A stretch of DNA of 64,000 nt from Aquatica leii (lineage: Eukaryota; Arthropoda; Insecta; Coleoptera; Lampyridae). The position numbers and the translations under genes were made by a program. Under the pieces are notes generated by a model, which saw nothing but the letters and a program-made list of their open reading frames with translations, ran no database searches and was not told where the DNA came from. Below are positions 47,679-56,532 of the stretch, in pieces; within the stretch, counting starts at the first letter, position 1; every line of letters begins with the position of its first letter. The stretch is from contig CM069436.1 in assembly GCA_035610365.1 (NCBI GenBank), positions 85,623,912 to 85,687,911 of the forward strand, written 5' to 3'.

Positions 47679-48104
47679 ATGATTATAGATAACGTAATAG
47701 CAAATTTTAACAAAAACAAGTACACGTCACCGATAACTCTAGACACAGAAAAAACATTTGACACGGTGTGGCGCAGCGGACTGATCTACAAATTAATTGT
47801 ACAAAATTTCCTTCTACACCTAATTGAAATAACAAGATTGCTCTTACTACAAAGAACTTTCCAAGTAAGAATGAATAATAAACTTTTTGACAAGAAAAAC
47901 ATACCAGTAGGAATTCCTAAGGGACCGATATTATTACCAAACCTCTTCACGCTCTGCCTCAACGATATGCCCACAGATCAGAACACCGAGCTGGTGCTGT
48001 TTGCCATTGGTACTGCCATCCTCTCTAGTTTATGGAAGAATGAACAAACCAATAAGTATATCCAAAAGCACAGCGACGCCCTGAAAGAATTCTACCAAAA
48101 ATGA
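47679..48104 (+). pseudogene. Jockey reverse transcriptase core, catalytically dead
   Basis: A 141-codon frame with TLDTEKTFDTVWRSGLIYKL (Jockey 'A-L-D-x-E-K-A-F-D-T-V-W'). RTFQVRMNNK follows, then VGIPKGPILLPNLFTLCLND (normally 'G-V-P-Q-G-S-x-L-S-P-x-L-F'). The active-site box reads LVLFAIGTAILSS where Jockey has FADDTAI, so both catalytic Asp residues are lost. Upstream text LLPTMVRLFEKLILNRVQNH near 47573-47632 is the block before. The frame ends at 48104 and continues with shifts to 48319 (KTTKYLRVTLDEKL). Clade assignment is good. Function is lost. Confidence 0.75.
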
Positions 48105-48774
48105 AAAATAAAAATCAACCCGGACAAGACCATTTTAATAATTCTAACGCACAAAAAGGACGAGACCCATTTAACAATACGTTTCAACGACGCTCAATAA
48201 CGACAACAAAGACCACAAAATACCTGAGAGTAACCCTAGACGAAAAACTACGTTCAGAAACCACATCCCGCAGACTACGCAAAAAGCAACTAAAGCAATA
48301 CAAGCATATCCGCTACTGAACCATAAAAACAGACTGAAAACAAAAATCAAAATCCAAGCGTACAAAGTCTTAATAAGGTCGATACTACTATATGCTAGTC
48401 CAGCATAGAGCAGCATTAGCAAAACGAATTACAACGGACTACAGAAAATTAAAAAAAAAACATTAAGAACAATACTAGTCAACATTATAGATACGCTAAT
48501 AGCAGAACTGCATGCAGAAATCAAAATACCGCTAATAGCGGAAGTCATCCAAGAACAAACGCAAAAATTCTTCACACTCACTACCAAACGACTTCAATAC
48601 ACGAGCAGCATAAAGAAAACAAATACGAACCAAAAAAAGCGTAAACGCATCCACGACTATTTAAGACCGGCAATTATACTAAGTTTTATTACTCATTTTT
48701 CCAGAAAAATCCAAGTTGCAAGAATAAGTTAATTTTGTTATTTGTGTGTATTGTGCGGTAGAACAATTTGTTAT

Positions 48775-48910
48775 ATTATAAAATCTTAAGCTTTCGCGGT
48801 TATTTTGTTTATGATTATAAGTTACTTTTGGTTTAGACTGCGTTGTAGTTAAACACACCGACTTTTTAAGCTTGGTCTTAGTTTCTCCTTATCTTACTAT
48901 TACCGCTTGA
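48775..48910. repeat. PLE-C tail block, also found at 60172-60292
   Basis: AAATCTTAAGCTTTCGCGGT, then TGTTTATGATTATAAG, TAGTTAAACACACCGACTT and GCTTGGTCTTAGTYTCTCC recur with few changes at 60.2 kb. Here the block lies at the 3' side of PLE-C, so it is probably the element's 3' UTR or terminal repeat. Confidence 0.65.
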
Positions 48911-49117
48911 CTGACTTTGTTATTACTCGGAGTAAGTGTTTATGTTCTTTTCATAAAGGTTGATTTTTGTCTTAGAAAGTGTAATACTGGCAGTCAAGAT
49001 TTGCTAAGTTTTAAACCGTTTTCTCGGTTTATGCTATATTGATGTTTTTCTATTTCCTCAGATTTGCGGATTAGTCTGGAAAAGCAGAAAAGAGTTGGAC
49101 CCAACACTTTAGTTTGG

Positions 49118-49705
49118 TCAAAGTTTAGCGTGTGTTTTTTGGTTCCACACGTGCTCTGCCACTGCTGATTTTGTAACTCTGCGATGTTTGCAGTCAGTCA
49201 TATGTTGTTTTAGTCTAACTTCAATAGAGCGTCCCGTCTGTCCTATATAACTTGATCCACAGAAACAAGGAATATTGTAAACTCCGGCATGTTTTAGAGA
49301 TCCTTGTTTGCCTTTAGCAGATATAAACCAAGTGTTTAGGGTATCCTTAGTGGTAAAGACAGTTTTGATATTATGTTTCTTTAACACCTTGCTTATTTTG
49401 TTTGTCGAACCCGTACAGTATGGTAAATAAGCGGTGCTAATAGGAGGTAATAAGTCTTCTTTGATTTTTGGATTTATTGCTCTTTTCCATGCGTTTTGGA
49501 TTTCCAACAGTATTTCTTTTTCCATTTGTAGACTTTTATTATCTGAAAAACGTATAGCTCTTTTAGCTAAAGTATGTAAGTCTTCTGTACTGTATCTATT
49601 AGTGTGCCTTTTCTTTCTATAAACAGAATACCTTAATTTTCCGTTATTTTTCTTTATCACCACTAGATAAAGGAAGGCTAAGCTGCTGTTATATTTTAAC
49701 TCCAT
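49118..49705 (-). pseudogene. PLE-C RT end and GIY-YIG endonuclease
   Basis: A 195-codon open frame. The first 30 residues complete the RT (SLAFLYLVVIKKNNGKLRYS, YRKKRHTNRY). The middle contains TAYLPYCTGSTNKISKVLKK, the linker found in Penelope elements. The end is the nuclease: GVYNIPCFCGSSYIGQTGRS, IEVRLKQHMTDCKH, SAVAEHVW. GIY and YIG boxes, the Arg, and the His/Glu positions are in place, so this domain looks intact. It needs the RT from the other frame to work. The Met at 49705 is not a natural start. Confidence 0.8.
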
Positions 49706-50225
49706 AGTAAATTTAATGCTATTATGTGCAGAGTTTAAATATTGAAAGAACCGATTTAGTTTATCTTTGCCATGAGGCCATACAACAAACGTATCATCAA
49801 CATATCTTTTTTTTTTGGTTTCAACTCAACATTTTTTATAATTTCAGTTTCAAAATACTTCATACAAATATTGCCTATAAGTGGAGAGAGCGGTGAATCC
49901 ATGGCAGTTTCTTCTGCTTGCTTAAATAAGTTGTCGTTGTAACTGAAATAAGTGTTTTTAAGACATAGTTCGATGAGCAGAACTTCTTCTTTACTAATTC
50001 TCTCTTTGAGCAAAAACAACACTTCCTCGACCGGGACTTTAGTAAAAAGAGATACCACGTCAAAACTAACTAGGATATCTTCTCTTATTATACGTAAGTT
50101 TTGAATTTTCTCTACAAAGTCTGTAGAATCTTTAATGTGAGTTTTTGTATTTACTGTCAACGGCAAGAGTTTTTCAGCTAGATAACGTGCTAACGATTGG
50201 TTTGGTGAATTGATGGTGCTCATTA

Positions 50226-51205
50226 TCGAAAATAAATAGAAACAATGTCAACTTAAAAATACTGAGCAAACGTTCTAATGGTAATTTGACACAAATTCTT
50301 TTAAAAACCAGATTTTTACATAAAGGAAACAAAAATTCAAATATAAAAGCAAAAAAGTAATATAAAAAACCAAAATCACAACGTAAATAAGAAACAAAAT
50401 AAAATAATGTACGTTAAGGAATTGCGATACATCATTGGTCGACACAATTTGTTCTTTAAATTGGTTCGCATATTTTCCAGGGGTTTAGTAAACTTTGTAG
50501 CACAGTATTTACTGTTTTTAAAGAGCACACACCACGTGAGCGTTACTTCCGTCAGAAAAAATAACTGAGTTGTTTTCAACCAGGGCAGGATTTAAAGGAT
50601 GGCGGAAGAAGGGATATGAGCCGCCACAACATTGGGGTCCCCACATAACTTTCTAATTTCATAAAATAAATAATACGGATTATTAACATTGTTCATTATA
50701 CCAACATAGAAACGAAACCGTAATGTAATGTAATACGCTAATATGACAGCATTTATAAAATGTTTTGTATAAAAACATCATATTAGAAATAATAGATAAT
50801 AATTTTATCTGCTGTTTGTTAAGCTTTAAGTTTGTGGTAGACTTTAGATTAAGATTTTAAATTGTTAATTGTTTTCTTTATTGTATGCTAGTGTGGGTGT
50901 AAAATGTGAAACTGAAACTGAAAGGAGATTTAGCAGATGCATGTGTTTGAATTTTGAAATGAGTGCGTTTTAGTTTTAAACTTTCACTTGATAAATAAAT
51001 TGCGTAATTTTTAAAATATTGTGTTTTACTATTTACTTTCTCACTTTATGACGTTTATTTCAACAAAAGTAAGAGGTAAGTTATTAAGTTAAGCAATGTA
51101 CATGTAGATAATATGTAAATAGTTTGTTAATTAAATAATTTTCTATTCTCAAACAAGCAGTAATAGTGACACTATTTATATGCTTATATCTCTCTTCCTA
51201 TGATA
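50226..51205. other. Interval with no recognisable gene
   Basis: AT-rich. A minus-strand frame at 50376-50579 has no known motif. The part near 50580-50640 is less AT-rich. The end may include the 5' flank or terminal part of the hAT element that follows. Confidence 0.35.
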
Positions 51206-51908
51206 AAAAATGGAAAGTCAGAATGATCGTCATAAGGGGAAACGTGTTTATAAAAGTGGTGCAGAGAAACGAAAAATTGCTTAAGGCAAAGAAAACAAAA
51301 GAGAAGAAAGCCTAGCAAAAATGCGTCGCATCACTAAGTTTTTCGTTTTTCAGTCGAGTTTTTCCTTTTCACCTTCATCAGGCGACTGTCTTGCAGATGC
51401 ACATACTCAAAATGTCACCTTAGATAAAACACAAGAGTCAAAACAACAACAAGAAGCAAAAAAACTTGACAGTGAATTCAAATAGCAAATAAATGATTGT
51501 GCTTTTGACATAGGATTGTGGCCCTAAAAATATGAGTAGTTTTGATGACTATTGGACGAAGAAAGAAACCAAGGATCTACAAAATTGTAATAAGAAACTA
51601 TTCAAACAGAAATCCAGTACAATGACTACAAAGAAAAAGGAATAGGAATACTGCGAAATAATTCATTGATCTTGGATATGTTTTTTACCATCAAATGAAC
51701 GAGTTTTGTACATAAGCCCTTGTCTCCAGTTTGTACGCTGTTCAGTTATGAGGTATTTTTTGATCGGAAGCGTGCAAGTAACAGATTAATGAGTCACAAA
51801 ACATCTAAGGCACATTTAAATGCTGTTGTGACAATAGCTAATCGTTCCAAAGAGCTAGGGTGCATAGATAGCGAATTAGAAAAACAAGCTCTAGAAACAA
51901 GAAACTAT

Positions 51909-52383
51909 TGTTACGTATTTATTAAAAACTAATTTATTTAAAACGACTAAAAATACGTTTACTTATTCTAGAAATATATACACTTTTAAATTAACCGAAC
52001 TGATTAAATCTAATAATATTTAATGAAAACACTTACACTAATTTATGTATAACCGTTGTATAACACTATCACTTAAGATAAGATAACGTCCGTGGATAGC
52101 TTCACACTTGTTTACACTAAAAATTACGTACACGATTATTCTCGGTAGGTTTATCTCACACGCGTGCTAACGACTTTATTTATTTATTTTAACTTGATAA
52201 TCTTCTTAACACTGTTGTATTCGCATTCCAGCAATAACTGACCTACGATCTGTCTCGTCTGTATATATATACACATACGGAAATCCTTTTCGATCGTTCC
52301 CTATTTTTCGGTATATCTTCTAGAAGATGGATAATAGCTTCTAGAAGGCTCTTGCATTTGCAAATAATTTCTCGAACGTTTCA
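51909..52383. repeat. Solo LTR, family B copy 2 (fossil LTR element)
   Basis: A 475-bp block beginning TGTTACGTATTTATTAAAAA and ending GAACGTTTCA, flanked by CTAT on both sides (51905-51908 and 52384-52387). It aligns with 26135-26522 through the same ordered words, including ACACTAATTTATGT, the GTCCGTGGATA phrase, and a CTGACCTACGATCTGTCTCG stretch followed by TATATATA. TG...CA ends, a 4-bp duplication and no coding content indicate a solo LTR. It lies inside the hAT coding region, whose text continues on both sides. Confidence 0.75.
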
Positions 52384-53500
52384 CTATATTGGCAAACTAT
52401 AATCAAAAGATTCATCAGTGTTATTAAATTTGTTTATGAACGTGGTTTAGCCTTGGGTAGTGACAATGAGTTACTCGGTTCGCCATGTAATGGCAATTAT
52501 CTTGGATTGCTTGAGTTGATAGCTGAACATGACGATTTATTAAAACAATATTAATAATTATGCAAATCGTGGAAGTGGTCATGCAAATTATCTTTTGTCA
52601 ACTGTAGGTGAAGCAATTATTCATCTGATGGGAAACGGGTACTCGAATAAATGGTTTTTAAAATCAAGAAATCTAAATATTTTATAATTTTAGTAGATTC
52701 AACACTAGACGAGGGACATATACAATAGATCAGTTAATTGTAATATTTAGGTACATTGAACAGAATACCTTTATTGAATGGTTTTTAAAATTTTTGCCAG
52801 TGTCACAAAATGCAAGATATATTTAGTGCTTTAATGGAATTTCTAAAAAGCCGGTTTATCGATATTAAGTACTGTAGAGGACAGTCTTATGATAATGCGT
52901 CAGTGATGAGCGGAGGATATAATGGAGTGCAGGTTAAGATTTACGCAGAAAATTAGTTGGCATCATGGATTCCATGTGTGGCTCACTCGTTAAATTTATT
53001 TGCCAATAGTGCTGCAGTGTGGTGCCCTACTGCAGTTGCTTTTTTTGATTTTAGAAGAATTGTATGTCTATTTTACAATTTCTACCCAACAATATGCGTT
53101 ATTAACAGAATGTTTAAATTCATTCGCTGATTAAACGCCTGGTCGAATCCTTGTAAAGTGACAACGACTCGTTGGTTATGTAGGTGTGATGCCTGCAAAG
53201 CGCTTGTTGCAGATTACGATCAAATTAAAGAAATTTTAATAAAAATTTGCTAATGGGTTTCATACCCGTATGTGTATAATTGAATCAGGTTTTTATGCAG
53301 TATTTTGGAATTAAGTTTTGGATTGAACCAATGTCACCAGCCAACTACTTCAAAGTGCGAAACTGGATTTAAATTCTGCAACTGCAGCAATAAGTGCATT
53401 AAAAAAATTTGTGTTAGGAAGACCTGATAATTTTTCATAGGAAGCAACAGATTATGTCGTTCATCGACGTTGTAAACGAAACGTTCACTTAATTCCTATG

Positions 53501-54220
53501 GATTATCGTTAAGCACCAGAAGAGAAATTAACACCTCGAAATAAATTTAGAATAAAAATTTTTATTCCAGTTATTGATCCGATTGGTTTGGATATCTGCG
53601 ACAACTAGACATTTTGAGTTTTCAAGAAATTAATGCTAACTTAGCTATTGAGCTGATACAATTTTTGATTTCTTTCAAAAATTTAAAGACAAATATATAA
53701 CGAAGGATTTGAGGAAAGAACTTAGTGTAGAACATATTATGTACAAGGTAATAATCGAGAAAGACGTGATAGATGCTTTTCCAAATGTAGAAATAGCTTT
53801 CCTTATGTATCTTGTTCTTATGATTACGAACTGTAGATTATCGTTAAGCACCAGAAGTAAAATTAACACCTCGAAATAAATGTAGAATTGAAAATTTTAT
53901 TCCAGTTATTGATCGGTTCCTGTCTTCTTTAAACCAAAGACTCTCGGCTTAAAAGTCAGTATCCGATTGGTTTGGATTTCTGCGACAACTAGACAGTTTG
54001 AGTTTTTAAGAAATTGATGCTAGCTTAGGTATTGAGCTGATACAATTTTTGATTTTTTTAAAAAATTTAAAGACAAATTTATAACGAACGATTTAAAGAA
54101 AGAACTTAGCGTAAAACATATTATGTACAAGGTATTAATCGAGAAAGACGTGAAAGATGCTTTTCCAAATGTAGAAATAGCTCTCCGTATGTATCTTGTT
54201 CTTATGATTACGAACTGTAG
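53501..54220 (+). repeat. Direct tandem duplication inside the hAT remnant
   Basis: Unit 1 (53501-53835, 335 bp) and unit 2 (53836-54220, 385 bp) both start GATTATCGTTAAGCACCAGA and end ATTACGAACTGTAG. They match closely apart from about 50 bp present only in unit 2 (near 53920-53970). The join repeats part of the transposase just before the dimerisation block. The duplication therefore happened in this copy after it lost function or destroyed it. Confidence 0.85.
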
Positions 54221-54461
54221 TAGAGAAAAGTCGTTTTCAAAGTTAAAACTCCTGAGATATAGACTTCGTACCACGATGGTTCAGGAAAGACTGAATGATC
54301 TTATTATCATGAGTCTAGAATCAGACATATTGCGTGAAATCAACACAACCAGAGCGATTGAAGATTTTACTCAACGAAATGGTAAAAAAATGTCGTTTAA
54401 TTAATTTAGAATAAATTCCCTTTCTTTTATCAACTGTTTTTTTTATGTGCAAGAATATATA

Positions 54462-54753
54462 CAATGTTTTTTTTTTAAACTGGCCATAGGGTTTTGCATG
54501 TTAATTCTTCGACCTCGTGTTAGATACCCTTTTAATGAAAATTTTAAAAGAATTTCTGCGCTAATATTAAGGGATATTTTTTGTTGTAATTTAGAATAAG
54601 TTATTTTTTAATTAACCATAGAAATATCTCTGAAAACGTAATATCTTTGCGACTCAACTTGGATGATATTTTATAATGATGCTCGAAATAGTAGGCTGAA
54701 AAAACAATTTTGTTGTGTCAGTCATAACGTGAATAAGTCAGTTCTGATTTACA
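54462..54753. repeat. Left terminal inverted repeat
   Basis: Matches the reverse complement of 56267-56530 with few differences, including ACTGGCCATAGGGTTTT, TTAATTCTTCGACCTCG, ATGATGCTCGAAATAGTAGG and CATAACGTGAATAAGTCAG. It carries about 26 extra bases near 54527-54552 that the right repeat lacks. The transposase ATG lies 24 bases inside its inner end. Confidence 0.85.
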
Positions 54754-54776
54754 AAATTAATTTTTTGTCCTTCAAC

Positions 54777-55844
54777 ATGCTTGTGTATACGCTTAACGAA
54801 CGTATTGAATTGGTTCTTGTTTATGTGAAGACGAACTCTGCCCGTGAAGTTGTAGCAACATTTGCAGCAACGCATCCAGATCGCCCCGTGCCAAGTAAAA
54901 GTACCATACTTAATTTGTACAAAATATTTTGCACAACGGGCTATGTTAATGATATGCACATAAAACGGAGAAGAAATCCTCAGGTACTCACAGAAGAAGT
55001 AAAAACAAATATTTGCTTGACCGTTAAGGAGGCTCCGTTTTCAACTTTACATGGTTTAGCCGAAGAATTTGATGTGTCCATGAGTACCTGTCATAAGGCC
55101 TTACGGAAAAATAAGTACAAAAGTTATAAAATAAGAAACGTCCACATCTTGCTGCCACGAGATTACCTACCCAGAATGGAATTTTGTCAATACTGGATGG
55201 AGCAAATTAATGAAAGGCCCAATTTAACAAATACAGTTCTGTTTACGGACGAAAGCACTTTTTTGTTGAGTGGTTCTGTTCATAAACAAAATAAACGGAT
55301 TTGGTCCCGACAAAAACCTCTAATTCATCAAGAAACTCACACGCAGTGGCCAGAAAAAATTAACGTATGGGCAGGTATTATAGGAAACCGAGTGATGGGC
55401 CCATTTTTCATAGAAGGAAATCTTAACTCTAAAGGTTACCTGGAATTGTTATCTACTCAAGTTGGCCCAGCAGTAGCTGCATTTTTTCCGAACGATGATA
55501 TTATATTTCAGCATGATGGTGCTCCTGCACACAGTGCTAGGGAAGTGACCGAGTATTTAAATTTAACATTTCCAAATAGATGGATCGGACGTTATGGTCC
55601 ACTTAAATGGCCTGCAAGAAGCCCTGATTTATCGATGGTGGACTATTTTTTGTGGGGATATTTAGGACAAAAAGTATTTGAACTAGAGGAGAGACCAGCA
55701 AACATCAATGAATTGAAAAACAAAATAATTGAAGCCTGTAGAAGTGTCCTTCCTAGACAATTAAGTCATGTTAGAAAAGATTTTTATGAAAGACTTGGTC
55801 ATTGTTTAGCCGCATATGAAGGACACTTTGAACATTTAACTTAA
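54777..55844 (+). CDS. Mariner/Tc1-superfamily transposase, DD41D-like
   Basis: 355 residues, uninterrupted. Residues 1-60 form a helix-turn-helix (LNERIELVLVYVKTNSAREV, then ATFAATHPDRPVP), and a second HTH with a basic linker (HIKRRR) follows to about 125. The catalytic Asp residues are D158 (LFTDES), D247 (FQHDGAPAH) and D289 (SPDLSMVDYFLWG), with 41 residues between the last two. This resembles the rosa (DD41D) spacing rather than the DD34D of classical mariners or DD34E of Tc1. RWIGRYGPLKWPARSPDL is typical of a widespread arthropod group. I chose the ATG at 54777 over the upstream one at 54663 because the first 38 codons lie in the inverted repeat and look unlike a protein. The enzyme cuts and pastes the element at TA sites. 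Confidence 0.9.
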   Translation: MLVYTLNERIELVLVYVKTNSAREVVATFAATHPDRPVPSKSTILNLYKIFCTTGYVNDMHIKRRRNPQVLTEEVKTNICLTVKEAPFSTLHGLAEEFDVSMSTCHKALRKNKYKSYKIRNVHILLPRDYLPRMEFCQYWMEQINERPNLTNTVLFTDESTFLLSGSVHKQNKRIWSRQKPLIHQETHTQWPEKINVWAGIIGNRVMGPFFIEGNLNSKGYLELLSTQVGPAVAAFFPNDDIIFQHDGAPAHSAREVTEYLNLTFPNRWIGRYGPLKWPARSPDLSMVDYFLWGYLGQKVFELEERPANINELKNKIIEACRSVLPRQLSHVRKDFYERLGHCLAAYEGHFEHLT

Positions 55845-56266
55845 TTTTCGCTCAATAATTGTTACTTTTATTTGTTTGCATTCGATATATTCTTTATAAT
55901 TTATTAAATTCTGTTACTTTCCTAAATGCTTTTATTATTTTTTTCAACTAGTGGAATAATCTCGACAATATTGTCAACAATATTGTTTGTTAGGTATTTT
56001 TTAAGTTATCACGGTTATAAAATTAGGTTTTATGATCATAAATAATGAACAAATCGGATTTTCTTAATTGTCTTTTTTGTTTAATAATTTATTAATTGCC
56101 CAATGAACGCGTAAACAAATTACAACAGAAAAATTTCTGCTAACAGTAAAAGAAAAAATTAAATAAACTACACCGTAGTCAATTTTAAACACATTGTTCT
56201 AAACTTTTAGCTGCATGTATCTCACAGAGAGTACAAAACTTAACATGTGAAACTTATGACCAGTTA

Positions 56267-56530
56267 TGTAAATCAGAACTGACTTATTCACGTTATGACT
56301 GACACAACAAAATTGTTTTCAGCCTACTATTTCGAGCATCATTATAAAATATCACCCAAAATGAGTCGTAAAAATATTATAATTTCATAGATATTTCTAA
56401 AGTTATTTAAAAACTAACTTATTCTAAATTATAACAAAAAACATCCCTTGATATTAGCGCAGAAATTCTAACACGAGGTCGAAGAATTAACATGTAAAAC
56501 CCTATGGCCAGTTTTAAAAAAAAAGCACTG
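56267..56530. repeat. Right terminal inverted repeat
   Basis: 264 bp, the inverted partner of 54462-54753. The outer end CACTG abuts TA. It begins about 420 bases after the transposase stop, and the interval between is AT-rich without features. Confidence 0.85.
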
Positions 56531-56532
56531 TA

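Larger units (their letters stand above)
43830..48690 (+). mobile_element. Jockey-clade LINE, decayed, split by a solo LTR
   Basis: ORF1-like text starts at ATG 43833 (MSHFNSNDILKLTDRNKLKV, 58 codons). It is interrupted by the family-A LTR at 43994 and resumes after 45270 (PSTSKVNQVSTPNRTMTRTP). An endonuclease-like region is readable in pieces at about 46260-46700 (LQDDKIYIILIPKTK, AIYIKTDLNYYEI, HLLNEAGYYNAKHNHW). The RT follows (see 47679-48104), with end pieces KTTKYLRVTLDEKL near 48210-48250. The coding strand is very rich in A and C and poor in G and T, as is usual for Jockey. Many stops and frame changes. The element is old, and older than the LTR inside it. No clear poly(A) end was found before the PLE-C tail at 48.77 kb. 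Confidence 0.75.
48770..50225 (-). mobile_element. Penelope-like element (PLE-C), 5'-truncated
   Basis: The minus strand carries an RT part at 49756-50223 (DILVSFDVVSLFTKVPVEEV, NTYFSYNDNLFKQ, AMDSPLSPLIGNICMKYF), then YVDDTFVVWPHGK in another frame (about 49765-49805). The RT end and GIY-YIG nuclease occupy 49118-49705 (MELKYNSSLAFLYLVV, KHAGVYNIPCFCGSSYIGQT, GRSIEVRLKQHMTDCKHRR). The N-terminal RT blocks are missing, so the copy is cut at its 5' end. Only one frame break is visible in the retained part, in a long run of A. The nuclease ends about 350 bases before the shared tail at 48.77-48.91 kb. This is the best preserved PLE in the window. Confidence 0.85.
51210..54404 (+). pseudogene. 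hAT (ZMYM1/TTF-type) transposase, split by a solo LTR and a tandem duplication
   Basis: Starts MESQNDRHKGKRVYKSGAEK, the basic head typical of this hAT group. After stops comes WPEKYEWF-like text near 51520. The zinc-finger end follows at 51720-51930 (ASNRLMSHKTSKAHLNAV). The family-B LTR interrupts at 51909-52383. The text resumes with WQTIIKRFISVIKFVYERGL, ALGSDNELLGSPCNGNYLG and LLELIAEHDD. Later pieces are YCRGQSYDNASVMSGGYNG (catalytic Asp region) and IPCVAHSLNLFANSA (CxxH block). The end is CSREKSFSKLKLLRYRLRTT, then RLNDLIIMSLE, the hAT dimerisation block, with a stop at 54402-54404. Enough remains to name the family. Many stops and shifts. Terminal inverted repeats were not identified. 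Confidence 0.75.
54462..56530 (+). mobile_element. Apparently intact mariner/Tc1-superfamily transposon with long TIRs
   Basis: A 2069-bp element flanked by TA on each side (54460-54461 and 56531-56532), the target duplication of the IS630-Tc1-mariner superfamily. It begins CAATGTTTTTTTT and ends AAAAAAGCACTG, so the tips read CARTG inward. Inverted repeats of 292 and 264 bp surround one uninterrupted transposase gene. It lies 58 bases after the hAT stop codon, probably in the hAT's flank or UTR. Everything needed for transposition seems present. It is the best candidate for a recently active element in the window. Confidence 0.85.

Noticed and set aside
54663-54776. Upstream ATG as the start of the mariner transposase
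   Set aside because: These 38 codons are inside the inverted repeat, and the typical helix-turn-helix begins right after the ATG at 54777.
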